Source: Marinicella marina (GTDB taxonomy: Bacteria > Pseudomonadota > Gammaproteobacteria > Xanthomonadales > Marinicellaceae). Taken from it: 64,000 bases of DNA. The stretch spans positions 310,001 to 374,000 of the forward strand of contig NZ_JASJNC010000003.1 of assembly GCF_030065545.1 (NCBI RefSeq), given 5' to 3'. The notes beneath the pieces are model-generated. The model searched no databases. It had not been told where the DNA came from and saw nothing but the letters and a program-made list of their open reading frames with translations. Below, piece by piece: positions 28,004 through 36,923 of this stretch (positions within the stretch are counted from its first letter, which is position 1; the number at the start of each line of letters is the position of its first letter). The translations under genes were made by a program, and so were the position numbers.

Positions 28004-28624
28004 TTATAACCTAATGGCTGTTATCTGATATCGCAGATTACCACCGGTCTGTAACGCGTCGAATGGGTAACAGGTGGTGAGCACCAATTCATCTTTTTGT
28101 TTGATGAGTACTTGCTCTTTGGATGAATCGACGACCTTTAAATCCGTCACGCGGTAAACGAAATTGCCCAAAGTGGTCTCAACATGGATTAATTCCTCCA
28201 ACTCAACTTCTTTTAAAAAACTAAAATGTGAATCGTTATGAGCACTGATGATGGTGGAGAGTTGATCACCTGGCATGCCACCGGTTAATGTGCGAGCGGG
28301 CCCGAAGGCCATGTTACGACCCGTTGCTCCTTCAAGTACATAACTGGTTTTATCCAAATTTGGGAATGAAAGCTTGGCGACAGGGTGGGTGTCGGCCCAA
28401 TCCCAAGGTTTATGTTGAGCACCGTCCTTTAATGTGGCTTGCCAAGCATCCGCAATCAAGTATTGTGCCAGTTGGGCTTTCGCCAGCAAGTAGACGGAGG
28501 AACCTACTTGCCAGCTGCCCACGGTTAATACAACAGCAATAATGAATTTAAGCCACATCCGACTCCTTGATGTGTGTTTGGTGGCTTTGGCTCCGAAAGC
28601 CAGTGATTGAGAGTTAGAAATCAT
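28004..28624 (-). CDS. Class GN sortase (proteobacterial)
   Basis: A membrane-anchored cysteine transpeptidase of 206 residues, of the class restricted to Gram-negative proteobacteria. After a cytosolic tail, one helix anchors it (FIIAVVLTVGSWQVGSSVYL). The catalytic domain shows LSFPNLDKTSYVLEG, the histidine in IISAHNDSHF, the nucleophile Cys185 in TTCYPF, and the arginine in GGNLRYQITAI. The start at 28624 is set by a strong ribosome site (CAGGAG); the longer frame upstream runs into the target gene. This class normally has one dedicated substrate encoded next door, here the VIT/VWA gene 43 bases upstream. Confidence 0.93.
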   Translation of the reverse strand: MISNSQSLAFGAKATKHTSRSRMWLKFIIAVVLTVGSWQVGSSVYLLAKAQLAQYLIADAWQATLKDGAQHKPWDWADTHPVAKLSFPNLDKTSYVLEGATGRNMAFGPARTLTGGMPGDQLSTIISAHNDSHFSFLKEVELEELIHVETTLGNFVYRVTDLKVVDSSKEQVLIKQKDELVLTTCYPFDALQTGGNLRYQITAIRL

Positions 28625-28667
28625 TATTTGCTCCTGTATGTTTGCGTTCAGTCTTATATAACTTGAT

Positions 28668-30758
28668 TCAACTAAAACGGCGCGCAAGCAGTGCAGCCGT
28701 GATCATCAACATGCCAACCAACAGGTTCCAGCGCCAGCCCAAAGAGCCGACTGGGAAGGGTGCTTGCTGTGCAGCCCTTGCTTCGGCCATGCGGCTGGCA
28801 TCTGGATTTCTATCCACCGCCACCATGGCTGTGAACTCTGTGATTAAATGGTGTTTCAAAGCCAAATCAATGATAGCGTCTTTGAGTGATTCATAATCAC
28901 CACCCAACATCAAATCATCCGTCATTTCTTCCACTTTGTTACGCGCCCACAATCTGGAAATGCCAGTGGTTCGATCGTCGTCATTGAGGGTGATTTGTTC
29001 AGACCAAGTGCTTTTTAGGCTGTCACCTGACGACAAACCACTGACCACGAAGCTCGGCGCTCCCAAACTTTTATTGACTGGGGTTTTACTGGTAATGATT
29101 AAAGGCTGGCCCATGTATAAATCTGAGATAACACTGGGGCTTTGCACCACATCTGCAGTGTTCCAGGTCACTTTTACGTCAGTCAAAGCTGGGTGCTGTA
29201 ACTGCGCAAACAGCTGACTCATTGATTCATTGACTTGATTCAAAGCAGCGATGTGGGTGTAAGTACCACGTCCAAACATGGCTGCTTTACTCATGAAGTA
29301 ATTATTCGGCGCGGGTCCAATGGCGACGGTAAACAAACGGGCATCACCGATGTCTTGCGCTATTTGATCAAATATTTGTGCTTCGTTGCCCACAGATCCA
29401 TCTGTCATGAAGATGATTTGATTGAGGTAACCCGAAATGATGTTCTCCCGCTGCATCGCAATCTGTAAGGCCGGTGCCATATTGGTACCACCGTCTGATG
29501 AAAAACCATCAACAAAATCCAATGCCTTGGCGATGTTATCTGGCGTTGCTGGCATTGCACTTGAAAATAAAGCTTTGGCGGTTGAATCAAAATCAATGAC
29601 ATTAAAATAAGTCTCAGCATCCAGTTCAGACAATGCAAATAACAAGGCATCCTTGGCCTGATCTAAAGCCATACCATGCATGGAACCTGAGGTGTCCATG
29701 ATGTAGGTCATGTTTCTGGGTTGGGTGGTTTTCTCAACTTGCTTGGGTGGCATCACCATCAACAGTGAGTACTCAAAACCTCCTTTCTGTTCAGAAAAAT
29801 ATGCGGCAGTAGGGGTTTGTTCAAGGCTCGGATGCCAGCGCAACACAAAATCATTGCGGTCATACAGTTGTTGATCTTTGAGGTTAATTTGGTGTGTGCT
29901 GAAATTCTGCTTGATGGCCACATTGTGATTTAAGGAACGCACTTCATCCAGTTCAAACCCAGCATCTAAATTCACATCAATGCTACGATACATCGCATCC
30001 TGCACACCGTAAGTTTGGGGTAATGCTGCATTGTAGCTATCGGGAACATAGCGCTGCTTGATGGCCATAGGCAGCCTGAGTTCATAAAAGTTCTGCTCAT
30101 ACTTCAGACTCATTTGGTAAGTGATTTCAACACTGATGGCTTCTTTGGGGCCGATGTTGGCAATATCAGCGGTAAAAATATTGGGGCGGTACTGCTTGAC
30201 CATGGTGGCAGTTAAACCATCGGCTTTGGCTTGTTCATAAATATATTCAGCCTGCTTTTTTTCATGTATCTCGCCCTCAATCACCCGTTCACCCAGTGTC
30301 ATTTTTAATTCATAAACAGCTGATTTATCTGCCATTGGAAAAGCATAGACGCCCTCAGTGATCCAGTCATCTTTATCATTAAGGAAGGTTTGTTTGAGTT
30401 TAATGGTTGCCAGTAAACCAAAGACATCCACATCATATTCAGTCTGTACCAGTTGCAGTGAATGGTATTCACCGGTGTTTTGATTGAACTGCATCATCAT
30501 GCCGCTGGTGATGTCATCGAAATTGACCGACTGCGCTTCCTGAGGTGATTGTGCGTAGGCGTTGACTTGGTATAAGGTGGTGTAAAACATGGCCAATGAA
30601 AAAATCACCACATCTTTCCAGTTTAGACCCAGCTTATGGTACTTTTTTTGCTTCGACTGTTGCGTGGTTTTACCATTGTTTTTGTTGGCCAATTGTTCAA
30701 GTTGGCAGCGTATCGAATTTCTTTTTGGATTTGTATTGGGTACTTCTTTGACGCTCAT
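28668..30758 (-). CDS. Marine proteobacterial sortase target protein (VIT and VWA domains)
   Basis: A 696-residue exported protein, the expected sole substrate of the adjacent class GN sortase. A long basic N-terminal tail precedes the signal helix (VVIFSLAMFYTTLYQVNAYAQ). A VIT domain follows (about 85-215: WITEGVYAFPMADKSAV, KQAEYIYEQAKADGLTA). The VWA domain (about 330-500) has an intact metal-ion site, DTSGSM and TDGSVGNE. The C terminus has the sorting layout: a proline-rich element, a membrane helix (WNLLVGMLMITAALLA) and RRFS. However, the element reads APFPVGSLG, not LPxTG. The start at 30758 follows TTGAGG. It is probably anchored to the cell envelope and binds proteins through VWA; its biological role is unknown. 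Confidence 0.92.
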   Translation of the reverse strand: MSVKEVPNTNPKRNSIRCQLEQLANKNNGKTTQQSKQKKYHKLGLNWKDVVIFSLAMFYTTLYQVNAYAQSPQEAQSVNFDDITSGMMMQFNQNTGEYHSLQLVQTEYDVDVFGLLATIKLKQTFLNDKDDWITEGVYAFPMADKSAVYELKMTLGERVIEGEIHEKKQAEYIYEQAKADGLTATMVKQYRPNIFTADIANIGPKEAISVEITYQMSLKYEQNFYELRLPMAIKQRYVPDSYNAALPQTYGVQDAMYRSIDVNLDAGFELDEVRSLNHNVAIKQNFSTHQINLKDQQLYDRNDFVLRWHPSLEQTPTAAYFSEQKGGFEYSLLMVMPPKQVEKTTQPRNMTYIMDTSGSMHGMALDQAKDALLFALSELDAETYFNVIDFDSTAKALFSSAMPATPDNIAKALDFVDGFSSDGGTNMAPALQIAMQRENIISGYLNQIIFMTDGSVGNEAQIFDQIAQDIGDARLFTVAIGPAPNNYFMSKAAMFGRGTYTHIAALNQVNESMSQLFAQLQHPALTDVKVTWNTADVVQSPSVISDLYMGQPLIITSKTPVNKSLGAPSFVVSGLSSGDSLKSTWSEQITLNDDDRTTGISRLWARNKVEEMTDDLMLGGDYESLKDAIIDLALKHHLITEFTAMVAVDRNPDASRMAEARAAQQAPFPVGSLGWRWNLLVGMLMITAALLARRFS

Positions 30759-30867
30759 GGTGGTCCTCAAATATTTAACTTGAGACCATTAAATCAAGCC
30801 CCCATGACAAAGGCGTGGTCTAAATATGTTGTTTTCTGCTGAAATGTGGCAAATTTATGACAAGATC

Positions 30868-30897
30868 AAAAAAACCGGTACTGAGACCGGCTTTTTT
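30868..30897 (-). terminator. Terminator after the GFE-tailed secreted protein gene
   Basis: On the minus strand a six-pair stem (GCCGGT with ACCGGT, outer pair G-U) and six-base loop are followed by seven T. It lies 20 bases past the stop at 30917. Confidence 0.8.
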
Positions 30898-30916
30898 ATT
30901 GCTGTGTCGATTATGA

Positions 30917-32209
30917 TCAGAATGATGGACACAAAGGTGGTTGAGGGGTGCCCTCAAAACCATTGGCAAAAATAAACTCATCTTCAAAGCCATTTCTAAA
31001 AATCAAATCATTGATACCAGCCAAAGCATTGATTCCACGGCGAGGCAGTGCAAAAGGCAGACTGCTGCCATCACCAAAAGGAAACGCGTCAATATTATCA
31101 GTTAAAGTCGTAATTACCCCGGTGTTAACATCTATCCATCGACCGGTATTTTCATCGGCAAATACCGCCACCAATTTATTTTGTTCACTGAACATCAAAC
31201 TGGTCAAAACACCGGTGCTACTGCCTGCATCAGCAAAATTGGTACAGCTGGCTTGCATGGTGGTGCTGTCCACCTCAATCAGGACATCGGTGGTATCGAA
31301 TGAAGTTGAGTCCAATGCATAGTAGTTACCGTTGGTTGGACTGACAGCAAAATCTTGAATGCCATAGTCTAATACTGCAGTCGAGGCCAAACAACTTTCT
31401 AAGGCCATGTTTTGATCACCAAGGGCAATATAATCGGCAACCACACATTCCGAAAAAGTATTGGTACGGTCACGGAATTGATTCATCACGGCAGCACAAA
31501 CCGCATCGGTGGTTGTATCGGCTTCCGACCAAACCGCTGGAATCACACCACCAGCAGCCGCTGTCAAAGCAGCTGCTCCTACCTGCCCAATCATGATGCG
31601 AGGCGTTTGATAGAGTACTTCCCCCGTACCTGCCATCACATCAGCACTGGATGAATAATTGGTTTTGTAACCCAATAAATACAAATTCCCAGTGGCATCG
31701 AATGAAGCAGCTGTGTGGACAGTGGGAATCACCTGCTCGGTTTGTGCCGGTAGCACCGCGTCTTCAGGTGCCGTGTCAATTTGACCTATTCTTTCATAAC
31801 CACCATCATTGCCTATGCGGTACACATCCACAGGATCGGCCTTCATCATGTCGCCTGGTTCACCAGGTGATGGGAATGGAAAAACATCGAACTGGATGTG
31901 AGCACCAATACCTAAGGCATCTGTTGGCATCATGCCATACAAAAAGTTATCCACTGGACTCAGTCCCAGACCATCAATCGGGTTTTGTAATGCACCGCAA
32001 GAGCCTGTATCCAATACATCAATCAACACTTGGTTCGACATGTTGGTACATTGACGATAGAGGCTGTTTTGACCCAATGCGTCATATGTGATGGTGAATG
32101 CTTGGTTTTCAACATCTTGGAATGAGGTACTGGCATTGGGTGAACAAACTGGACCACCGGCAGATACACCGGCAGAGAACAACACAGAAAGACACAGTAA
32201 TTTTTTCAT
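30917..32209 (-). CDS. Secreted protein with duplicated C-terminal IFxNGFE motif
   Basis: A 430-residue exported protein with a clean signal peptide (MKKLLCLSVLFSAGVSAG). The body contains repeated short strands such as SPVDNFLYGMM, DVYRIGNDGGYERIGQ, ASFDATGNLYLLGY and AVSPTNGNYYALDS, which suggests a beta propeller of the DUF6923-like kind; no enzyme motif is visible. The last 35 residues hold two copies of one motif, LIFRNGFE and FIFANGFE, separated by two residues, then a short tail with one cysteine. I recall single copies of this ending on secreted proteins of related bacteria. The ribosome site AGGGG is good. The function is unknown. Confidence 0.85.
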   Translation of the reverse strand: MKKLLCLSVLFSAGVSAGGPVCSPNASTSFQDVENQAFTITYDALGQNSLYRQCTNMSNQVLIDVLDTGSCGALQNPIDGLGLSPVDNFLYGMMPTDALGIGAHIQFDVFPFPSPGEPGDMMKADPVDVYRIGNDGGYERIGQIDTAPEDAVLPAQTEQVIPTVHTAASFDATGNLYLLGYKTNYSSSADVMAGTGEVLYQTPRIMIGQVGAAALTAAAGGVIPAVWSEADTTTDAVCAAVMNQFRDRTNTFSECVVADYIALGDQNMALESCLASTAVLDYGIQDFAVSPTNGNYYALDSTSFDTTDVLIEVDSTTMQASCTNFADAGSSTGVLTSLMFSEQNKLVAVFADENTGRWIDVNTGVITTLTDNIDAFPFGDGSSLPFALPRRGINALAGINDLIFRNGFEDEFIFANGFEGTPQPPLCPSF

Positions 32210-32459
32210 AAATCCCCTATAAAAAGTTTCACACGATGATTAGATTATCATCATTTTATAATTTGAATGGTATAAAACCAAAGAAATCATCGGATTCAAT
32301 GGCAGATCAACAACGATATCAAACATAAGTTTATGTATTGTGCGATGAGTGACAATTATTTTCATGTAACAGAATGTTAAAACCACTGACATCGGTTTGA
32401 TTTTATTGAAATTCGTTGATAAGCTTTATACATTAAAACAAACATAAGAGGATATAAAT
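32210..32459. other. Divergent intergenic region
   Basis: A 250-base gap between the GFE-tailed protein gene and kbp, which diverge. It must hold both promoters. TTGAAA at 32406 with TACATT 17 bases further is a possible kbp promoter. AGAGGA precedes the kbp start. No repeat is evident. Confidence 0.4.
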
Positions 32460-32969
32460 ATGGGATTTTTTGATTTTTTAGCTGATGCAGGATCCAAAGT
32501 ATTTGGCAAGGACGATCCAGAGCCACAAGTCACTTTACCTGTGATTAAACACATTGAAAACAGCGGTGTGGATGTGGCCAATTTAAAAACCAAGTTCGCT
32601 GCGGGGGTTGTGACTTTATCAGGTTACGTACCGAATCAAGAACAAAAAGAAAAAGCCGTTTTAACAGCAGGAAACATCGCCGGTGTTTCTCGGGTTCAAG
32701 ACAACTTGATTTTAGGTACGCCACCTGCTGATGCAGCCGAAGCTGAAAAAGCCGAAGCCGAAGTGGCCGCTGCTGAGGCTGACAAAGCCGGCGAAGAAGC
32801 CTGGGAATCCAGAACTTATACCGTTCAATCAGGTGATACTTTGGGTAAGATAGCCAAGGAATTTTATGGCAATGCCATGGAATACCCAAAAATATTTGAG
32901 GCCAACAAACCGATGTTATCCGATCCAGATAAAATTTACCCGGGTCAAGTATTGAGAATTCCTGAGTAA
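32460..32969 (+). CDS. kbp: BON-LysM potassium-binding protein (Kbp/YgaU-like)
   Basis: A 169-residue protein matching E. coli Kbp (YgaU), a cytosolic potassium sensor that changes shape on binding K+. The order is conserved: a short N-terminal segment (MGFFDFLADAGSKVFG), a BON domain (VANLKTKFAAGVVTLSGYVP, VSRVQDNLIL), then a C-terminal LysM domain (YTVQSGDTLGKIAKEFYGNA, YPGQVLRIPE). Between them lies an alanine/glutamate-rich linker of about 25 residues, longer than in E. coli. There is no signal peptide, as in Kbp. The potassium channel genes trkA and trkH are in the same window but 18 kb away, so any link is physiological rather than by operon. Confidence 0.92.
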   Translation: MGFFDFLADAGSKVFGKDDPEPQVTLPVIKHIENSGVDVANLKTKFAAGVVTLSGYVPNQEQKEKAVLTAGNIAGVSRVQDNLILGTPPADAAEAEKAEAEVAAAEADKAGEEAWESRTYTVQSGDTLGKIAKEFYGNAMEYPKIFEANKPMLSDPDKIYPGQVLRIPE

Positions 32970-32999
32970 ATAAATAATATATTTTAAGGGTGTGGAATG

Positions 33000-33031
33000 G
33001 CCACTTGGTTAAACAATCAAGTGGCTATTTT
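33000..33031 (+). terminator. Terminator after kbp
   Basis: GCCACTTGGTT and AATCAAGTGGC pair (one G-T) around AAAC, followed by TATTTTTTT. It overlaps the last codons of the convergent small secreted protein gene. Confidence 0.8.
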
Positions 33032-33471
33032 TTTGCCCGTTTGGTCATATCAAATTGAACCTCTAGGGTTGGTCCAACTGCATGACAACTTGGCTCTTTA
33101 ATCTCAACAAGTATATCCTTAAAAACGCTGATTTCATCAAATCGCCTCACTGTTACTTGGTAAATGCCCGGATTTCCAGACATAACCGAAACAGGCAAAC
33201 TGATCAAATCATTCCTATCAAAACTTTGATAAATCTCATTTGGGCAATGTTTATATCTACCAGGTAGTTTCTCGTTTCTATAATCTTTTCCCAGTATTAA
33301 AACATGGATATTTTCACAATCAAAAGGAACTGGATTACCTTGACTGTCAATTTGTTGAATTGCCAAACCATTTCTTGCATCAGCCGTGCATAAAAGCTTA
33401 TCTAAAGACAATTCTTGTGCATTTGATAAATATGTCAAAAGTAGCAAAGCAAACAAAGTAGTGATTTTCAT
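33025..33471 (-). CDS. Small secreted hypothetical protein
   Basis: A 148-residue protein with a signal peptide (MKITTLFALLLLTYLSNA, cleavage probably before QELS). The mature part contains four cysteines (in LLCTADA, FDCENI, KHCPNE and PSCHAV), so two disulfides are possible. I recognise no domain; the pattern of short strands suggests a small beta sandwich. It follows tcdA on the same strand with a 48-base gap and may be the last gene of that operon, though its export differs from the cytosolic role of TcdA. The 3' end overlaps the kbp terminator. Confidence 0.7.
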   Translation of the reverse strand: MKITTLFALLLLTYLSNAQELSLDKLLCTADARNGLAIQQIDSQGNPVPFDCENIHVLILGKDYRNEKLPGRYKHCPNEIYQSFDRNDLISLPVSVMSGNPGIYQVTVRRFDEISVFKDILVEIKEPSCHAVGPTLEVQFDMTKRAKK

Positions 33472-33519
33472 GATTCTAATCTTTAAAACTAAATTTAAGA
33501 CTAAAAATTCGACAACTTA

Positions 33520-34254
33520 TTAACTGATTAGTTTCTTAATCACCACATCAGCCGCCCTAACACCAAAACTGCTGATTACCATCGGACTGGTGCCATAGCC
33601 GGAATCACAATCCAGTTTAAAGGACTGTTGCTCGTCGACATCACAAAAAGGCAAAATCATTTGCTGGTCTGAGAAGACCGCTTGGATGTTGAATTTCTTT
33701 TTGTTCTTAAAACCATGGTGTTTACGCAATTCATAGCGAACTTTCTTAAGTAAGCGATCTCCGCTGGTTTTAGCCAAATCAGCCGTCTGAATGCGAGCTG
33801 GATTAGTTTTACCACCAGCACCACCGCAGGTGATAATGGGTATGTTTCTTTGCACACATTGCGCTAACAACAGCACTTTGTGCTTGATTGAGTCAATGGC
33901 ATCAATTAAAAAATCATATTCAATTAACATCTCATCAGCCTGTCCGGCCATAAAAAAAGCCTCATGACAGTTAACCTGACACTCCGGGTTGATGTCATTG
34001 ATGCGCTTTGCCATGACTTGTACTTTTGATTTACCCACTGTGCTGTCTAAGGCATGAATTTGGCGATTGATGTTAGTCACACAGAGTTCATCGGCATCTA
34101 TCAAGGTAATTTGTCCCACCCCGCTGCGGGCCAACATTTCAGCTGCCCAACAGCCCACGCCACCCACACCGACTATGGCGACATGAGATTGTTGTAATTG
34201 GGCAAACTGAGTATCACCGAATAATCGTTCTATGCCACCAAATCGGTCCTTCAT
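33520..34254 (-). CDS. tcdA: tRNA threonylcarbamoyladenosine dehydratase TcdA
   Basis: An E1-like ATP-dependent enzyme (CsdL/YgdL) that cyclises t6A37 in tRNA to ct6A. The 244 residues show the nucleotide site VGVGGVGCWAAEMLARSGVG, the acidic motif LIDADELCVTNINRQ, the conserved FLIDAIDSIKHKV, and the TCGGAGGKTNP loop. The C-terminal segment FSDQQM and GTSPMVISSFGVRAA is typical of TcdA rather than MoeB/ThiF. It works on the product of the t6A pathway, whose tsaD lies at the other end of this window. Its start overlaps the tatD stop by four bases, in an operon otherwise devoted to heme A synthesis. Confidence 0.94.
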   Translation of the reverse strand: MKDRFGGIERLFGDTQFAQLQQSHVAIVGVGGVGCWAAEMLARSGVGQITLIDADELCVTNINRQIHALDSTVGKSKVQVMAKRINDINPECQVNCHEAFFMAGQADEMLIEYDFLIDAIDSIKHKVLLLAQCVQRNIPIITCGGAGGKTNPARIQTADLAKTSGDRLLKKVRYELRKHHGFKNKKKFNIQAVFSDQQMILPFCDVDEQQSFKLDCDSGYGTSPMVISSFGVRAADVVIKKLIS

Positions 34255-35030
34255 AGCTTGAATAAATGGTTGGCGTTGGCAGTGGTTTGTGCCGCCAAAA
34301 AATCTGGCTCAACGCCTTTGATGGCTGCTATTTCCAAGTTGACGCGTAAAAGATCAATCGGTAAATTGCGTTTACCAGCACGGTCATAAAAAGGCTGGTC
34401 GGGTGCATCTGTTTCCAACATCATTAATTCAACCGGCACTGATTTTATCAATTGTTGGAGTTTGTTGGCTTTGGGGTTACAGACGGCTGGACCAAAGCCC
34501 AAATATATGCCCTTTTCAGTGATTTGTTGGGCCTGTTCAACCGAGCCATTGAAACTGTGCATCACGGCTTTGAAGTAATCGTGCTTTTTCAAAGTTTTAA
34601 AGACGTCATCAACCGCTCCCCTGACATGTAAAACCAAAGGTAAATCAAAATGCTTGGCCAAAATCACTTGTGCCTCAAAAACTTTCTGTTGTTTGTCACG
34701 GTCTAAGTTTTTTAAATAATAATCCAAACCACATTCACCCACGCCCACCGCACCAGAACCTTGTAATGATTTTGCCAGAAATTCCAAACCAGTGGCGGTA
34801 TGTTCATCGATGTAATAGGGATGTAAGCCCAAGGTGTAAGAGACAGTTGGGTGATCTTCAGCCACTTTCAACACGGCTGGAAAACGATTGACGCTCACGG
34901 CTGGCACAATGAAACGACCGACACCCGATAACTGTGCCATTTTGATTAATTCCTGGCGATCAAAATCGAAGCGTTGGTCATCAAGATGGATGTGTGAATC
35001 GACTAGTACACTCAATTGAACGGTACTCAA
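34251..35030 (-). CDS. TatD family metal-dependent hydrolase
   Basis: A 259-residue TatD-type TIM-barrel deoxyribonuclease-like hydrolase. Metal ligands are visible: DSHIHLDDQRFD at the N terminus, GECGLDYY around residue 100, VLHVRGA near 135, HSFNGS near 160, and LMLETDAPDQPF near 205. E. coli relatives show 3'-5' exonuclease activity and are linked to DNA repair or fragmentation; the exact substrate of this copy is unknown. It overlaps ctaB upstream and tcdA downstream by four bases each, so the three are translationally coupled. Confidence 0.92.
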   Translation of the reverse strand: MSTVQLSVLVDSHIHLDDQRFDFDRQELIKMAQLSGVGRFIVPAVSVNRFPAVLKVAEDHPTVSYTLGLHPYYIDEHTATGLEFLAKSLQGSGAVGVGECGLDYYLKNLDRDKQQKVFEAQVILAKHFDLPLVLHVRGAVDDVFKTLKKHDYFKAVMHSFNGSVEQAQQITEKGIYLGFGPAVCNPKANKLQQLIKSVPVELMMLETDAPDQPFYDRAGKRNLPIDLLRVNLEIAAIKGVEPDFLAAQTTANANHLFKL

Positions 35031-35935
35031 ATAATAGGATCAACAAACATGCGCGGCATCACATCACCCCAGTGCACATAGTGATCAATAAGCAAGAAAG
35101 CAAACAGCAACATCAAGTACCAGATGGAGTATTTAAAAGTTTCCCAAGCCAACAAGGGCGATTGGGTTTTCTTTAACTGCAAAGTCATCCACAAGAACTT
35201 ACCACCTAACAACAAGGCGGCGATGAAGTATATCAGACCACTCATACCGGTCAAAAAAGGAAAGATGGTGACAATGATTAATATGATGGTGTAGAGAATG
35301 ATGTGAAGTTGGGTGAACTCAACACCATGGGTTACGGGTAACATTGGGATGTCTGCTTTGGCATAGTCTTCTTTGCGATAAATCGCCAATGCCCAGAAAT
35401 GCGGCGGGGTCCAAGCAAAAATGATACCAAATAAAATCAAAGCATCTGCCGTGACATGACCAGTCATGGTAGTCCAGCCCAAAACCGGCGGTGTTGCACC
35501 TGCTGCACCACCAATCACAATGTTCTGTGGCGTGGCACGTTTTAAATAAAAAGTATAGATAAAAGCATAACCAATCAATGATAAGAAGGTCAGTACTGCG
35601 GTCAACACATTGACAAAATAAACCAAAACACCCATACCTATCAGCGTCAAGAGACCGGCAAACAAAAGCACCTTGGTGGCACTCAACTCACCGCTGGGCA
35701 GTGGGCGGTGCTGGGTACGTAGCATAATGGCATCGGCTTTTTGGTCTGCCCAGTGATTGATCGCGGCGGCGGCTCCAGAAGACAGGCCAATGCCTACCAT
35801 GCCCCAGAAAATCAAGATCCATTCCGAGGTGGGAAAATTACGCATGGATAAGAACATGCCCACCAAAGCGGTGAATAAAATCAACAACACCACTTTGGGT
35901 TTGGTTAGTTCTAAATATTGTTTGAATTGACTCAT
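35027..35935 (-). CDS. ctaB: Protoheme IX farnesyltransferase (heme O synthase)
   Basis: An integral membrane prenyltransferase of 302 residues with about nine helices that adds farnesyl to heme B, giving heme O. The signatures are present: LELTKPKVVLLILFTALVG, NHWADQKADAIMLRTQHRPLPSG with the acidic metal-binding motif, and the second motif YRKEDYAKADIPMLPV. It supplies CtaA, encoded just upstream, which turns heme O into heme A for the cytochrome oxidase of the neighbouring cluster. The gap to ctaA is 12 bases and the stop overlaps tatD. Confidence 0.96.
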   Translation of the reverse strand: MSQFKQYLELTKPKVVLLILFTALVGMFLSMRNFPTSEWILIFWGMVGIGLSSGAAAAINHWADQKADAIMLRTQHRPLPSGELSATKVLLFAGLLTLIGMGVLVYFVNVLTAVLTFLSLIGYAFIYTFYLKRATPQNIVIGGAAGATPPVLGWTTMTGHVTADALILFGIIFAWTPPHFWALAIYRKEDYAKADIPMLPVTHGVEFTQLHIILYTIILIIVTIFPFLTGMSGLIYFIAALLLGGKFLWMTLQLKKTQSPLLAWETFKYSIWYLMLLFAFLLIDHYVHWGDVMPRMFVDPII

Positions 35936-35947
35936 GCGTAATTAATC

Positions 35948-36922
35948 TTATTCAGTTTTTCGGGTTTTATACAACAACATCACCATATTTGCCATCAACA
36001 AAGCAGCCACGCCATTGTGTAATGTAGCCACCAACAATGGCAACGAATAGGTGACATTAATGATGCCTAGGGTAATTTGAATCACCAATAAAAGCAATAA
36101 ACTCAAGCCCAAAGGCATCAATTCACGGTTTCTGGTGAGCTTAAATATCAGCCAAGCAAAGTACAAAGTGACCACCACAGCACCGATGCGGTGCATCATT
36201 TGTATGGCCATACGCGCCGGTCCATCTTTGACTCCAAATTCATAATCTGGCCCATATTTTTTAAAGATGTCCAAGGCTTGTACAAAATCCATCTCAGGCC
36301 ACCACACGCCATTACATTGTGGGAAACCAACGCAAGCCAAAGCAGCATAGTTGGCACTGGTCCAGCCACCCAAAGCAATCTGCAACATCAATAACCCAGT
36401 TCCAACCACAACCATCCACTGCTTAACATGTCCGGCATAACGATAGGGCGTCATTGATGGGGTCCTGGAACAGGCCAGCCACACCAATAAGGACAACACG
36501 GTTAAGCCACCAATCAGGTGGCTCATGACAATACTGGGATGCAGTTTCCAAGTCACTGTCCACATACCCAACATGCCTTGGAATATCACCACCAGTAAGA
36601 TGATAGAAGGTAAGGTATATGATTCCAAATGGCGACGTCGGTAAGCCCACACCACCAGCGCTATGGCAACCATACCCAGAATGGTGGCCAAATAACGGTG
36701 TACCATTTCACGCCATGCTTTACCCACTTCAACTGCTCTCTCAGTGAAAGTGGCATTGGCTTTTTCGATCTCATGCGCCTCATTGGGCCACGCCAAATGA
36801 CCATAACAACCTGGCCAATCAGGACAACCCAAACCAGCATCTGATAATCGGACATAGCCACCAAGGATGATGACACACAGGGTCAAGCCGGCTGCAAACC
36901 AGGCCAAATGTCTATATTTCAT
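35948..36922 (-). CDS. ctaA: Heme A synthase CtaA
   Basis: Oxidises the C8 methyl of heme O to the formyl of heme A. The protein has 324 residues, eight predicted helices and a pseudo-twofold repeat. Heme-ligand histidines appear in MVHRYLATILG, VMSHLIGGLTVL, MMHRIGAVVV and TLHNGVAALL. Two cysteine pairs occur in the periplasmic loops: GLGCPDWPGCYG near residue 32 and ACVGFPQCNG near residue 197, as in the cysteine-containing bacterial class. It begins one base from the Sco-like gene stop. It is essential for the aa3-type oxidase encoded upstream. Confidence 0.96.
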   Translation of the reverse strand: MKYRHLAWFAAGLTLCVIILGGYVRLSDAGLGCPDWPGCYGHLAWPNEAHEIEKANATFTERAVEVGKAWREMVHRYLATILGMVAIALVVWAYRRRHLESYTLPSIILLVVIFQGMLGMWTVTWKLHPSIVMSHLIGGLTVLSLLVWLACSRTPSMTPYRYAGHVKQWMVVVGTGLLMLQIALGGWTSANYAALACVGFPQCNGVWWPEMDFVQALDIFKKYGPDYEFGVKDGPARMAIQMMHRIGAVVVTLYFAWLIFKLTRNRELMPLGLSLLLLLVIQITLGIINVTYSLPLLVATLHNGVAALLMANMVMLLYKTRKTE

Positions 36923-36923
36923 G

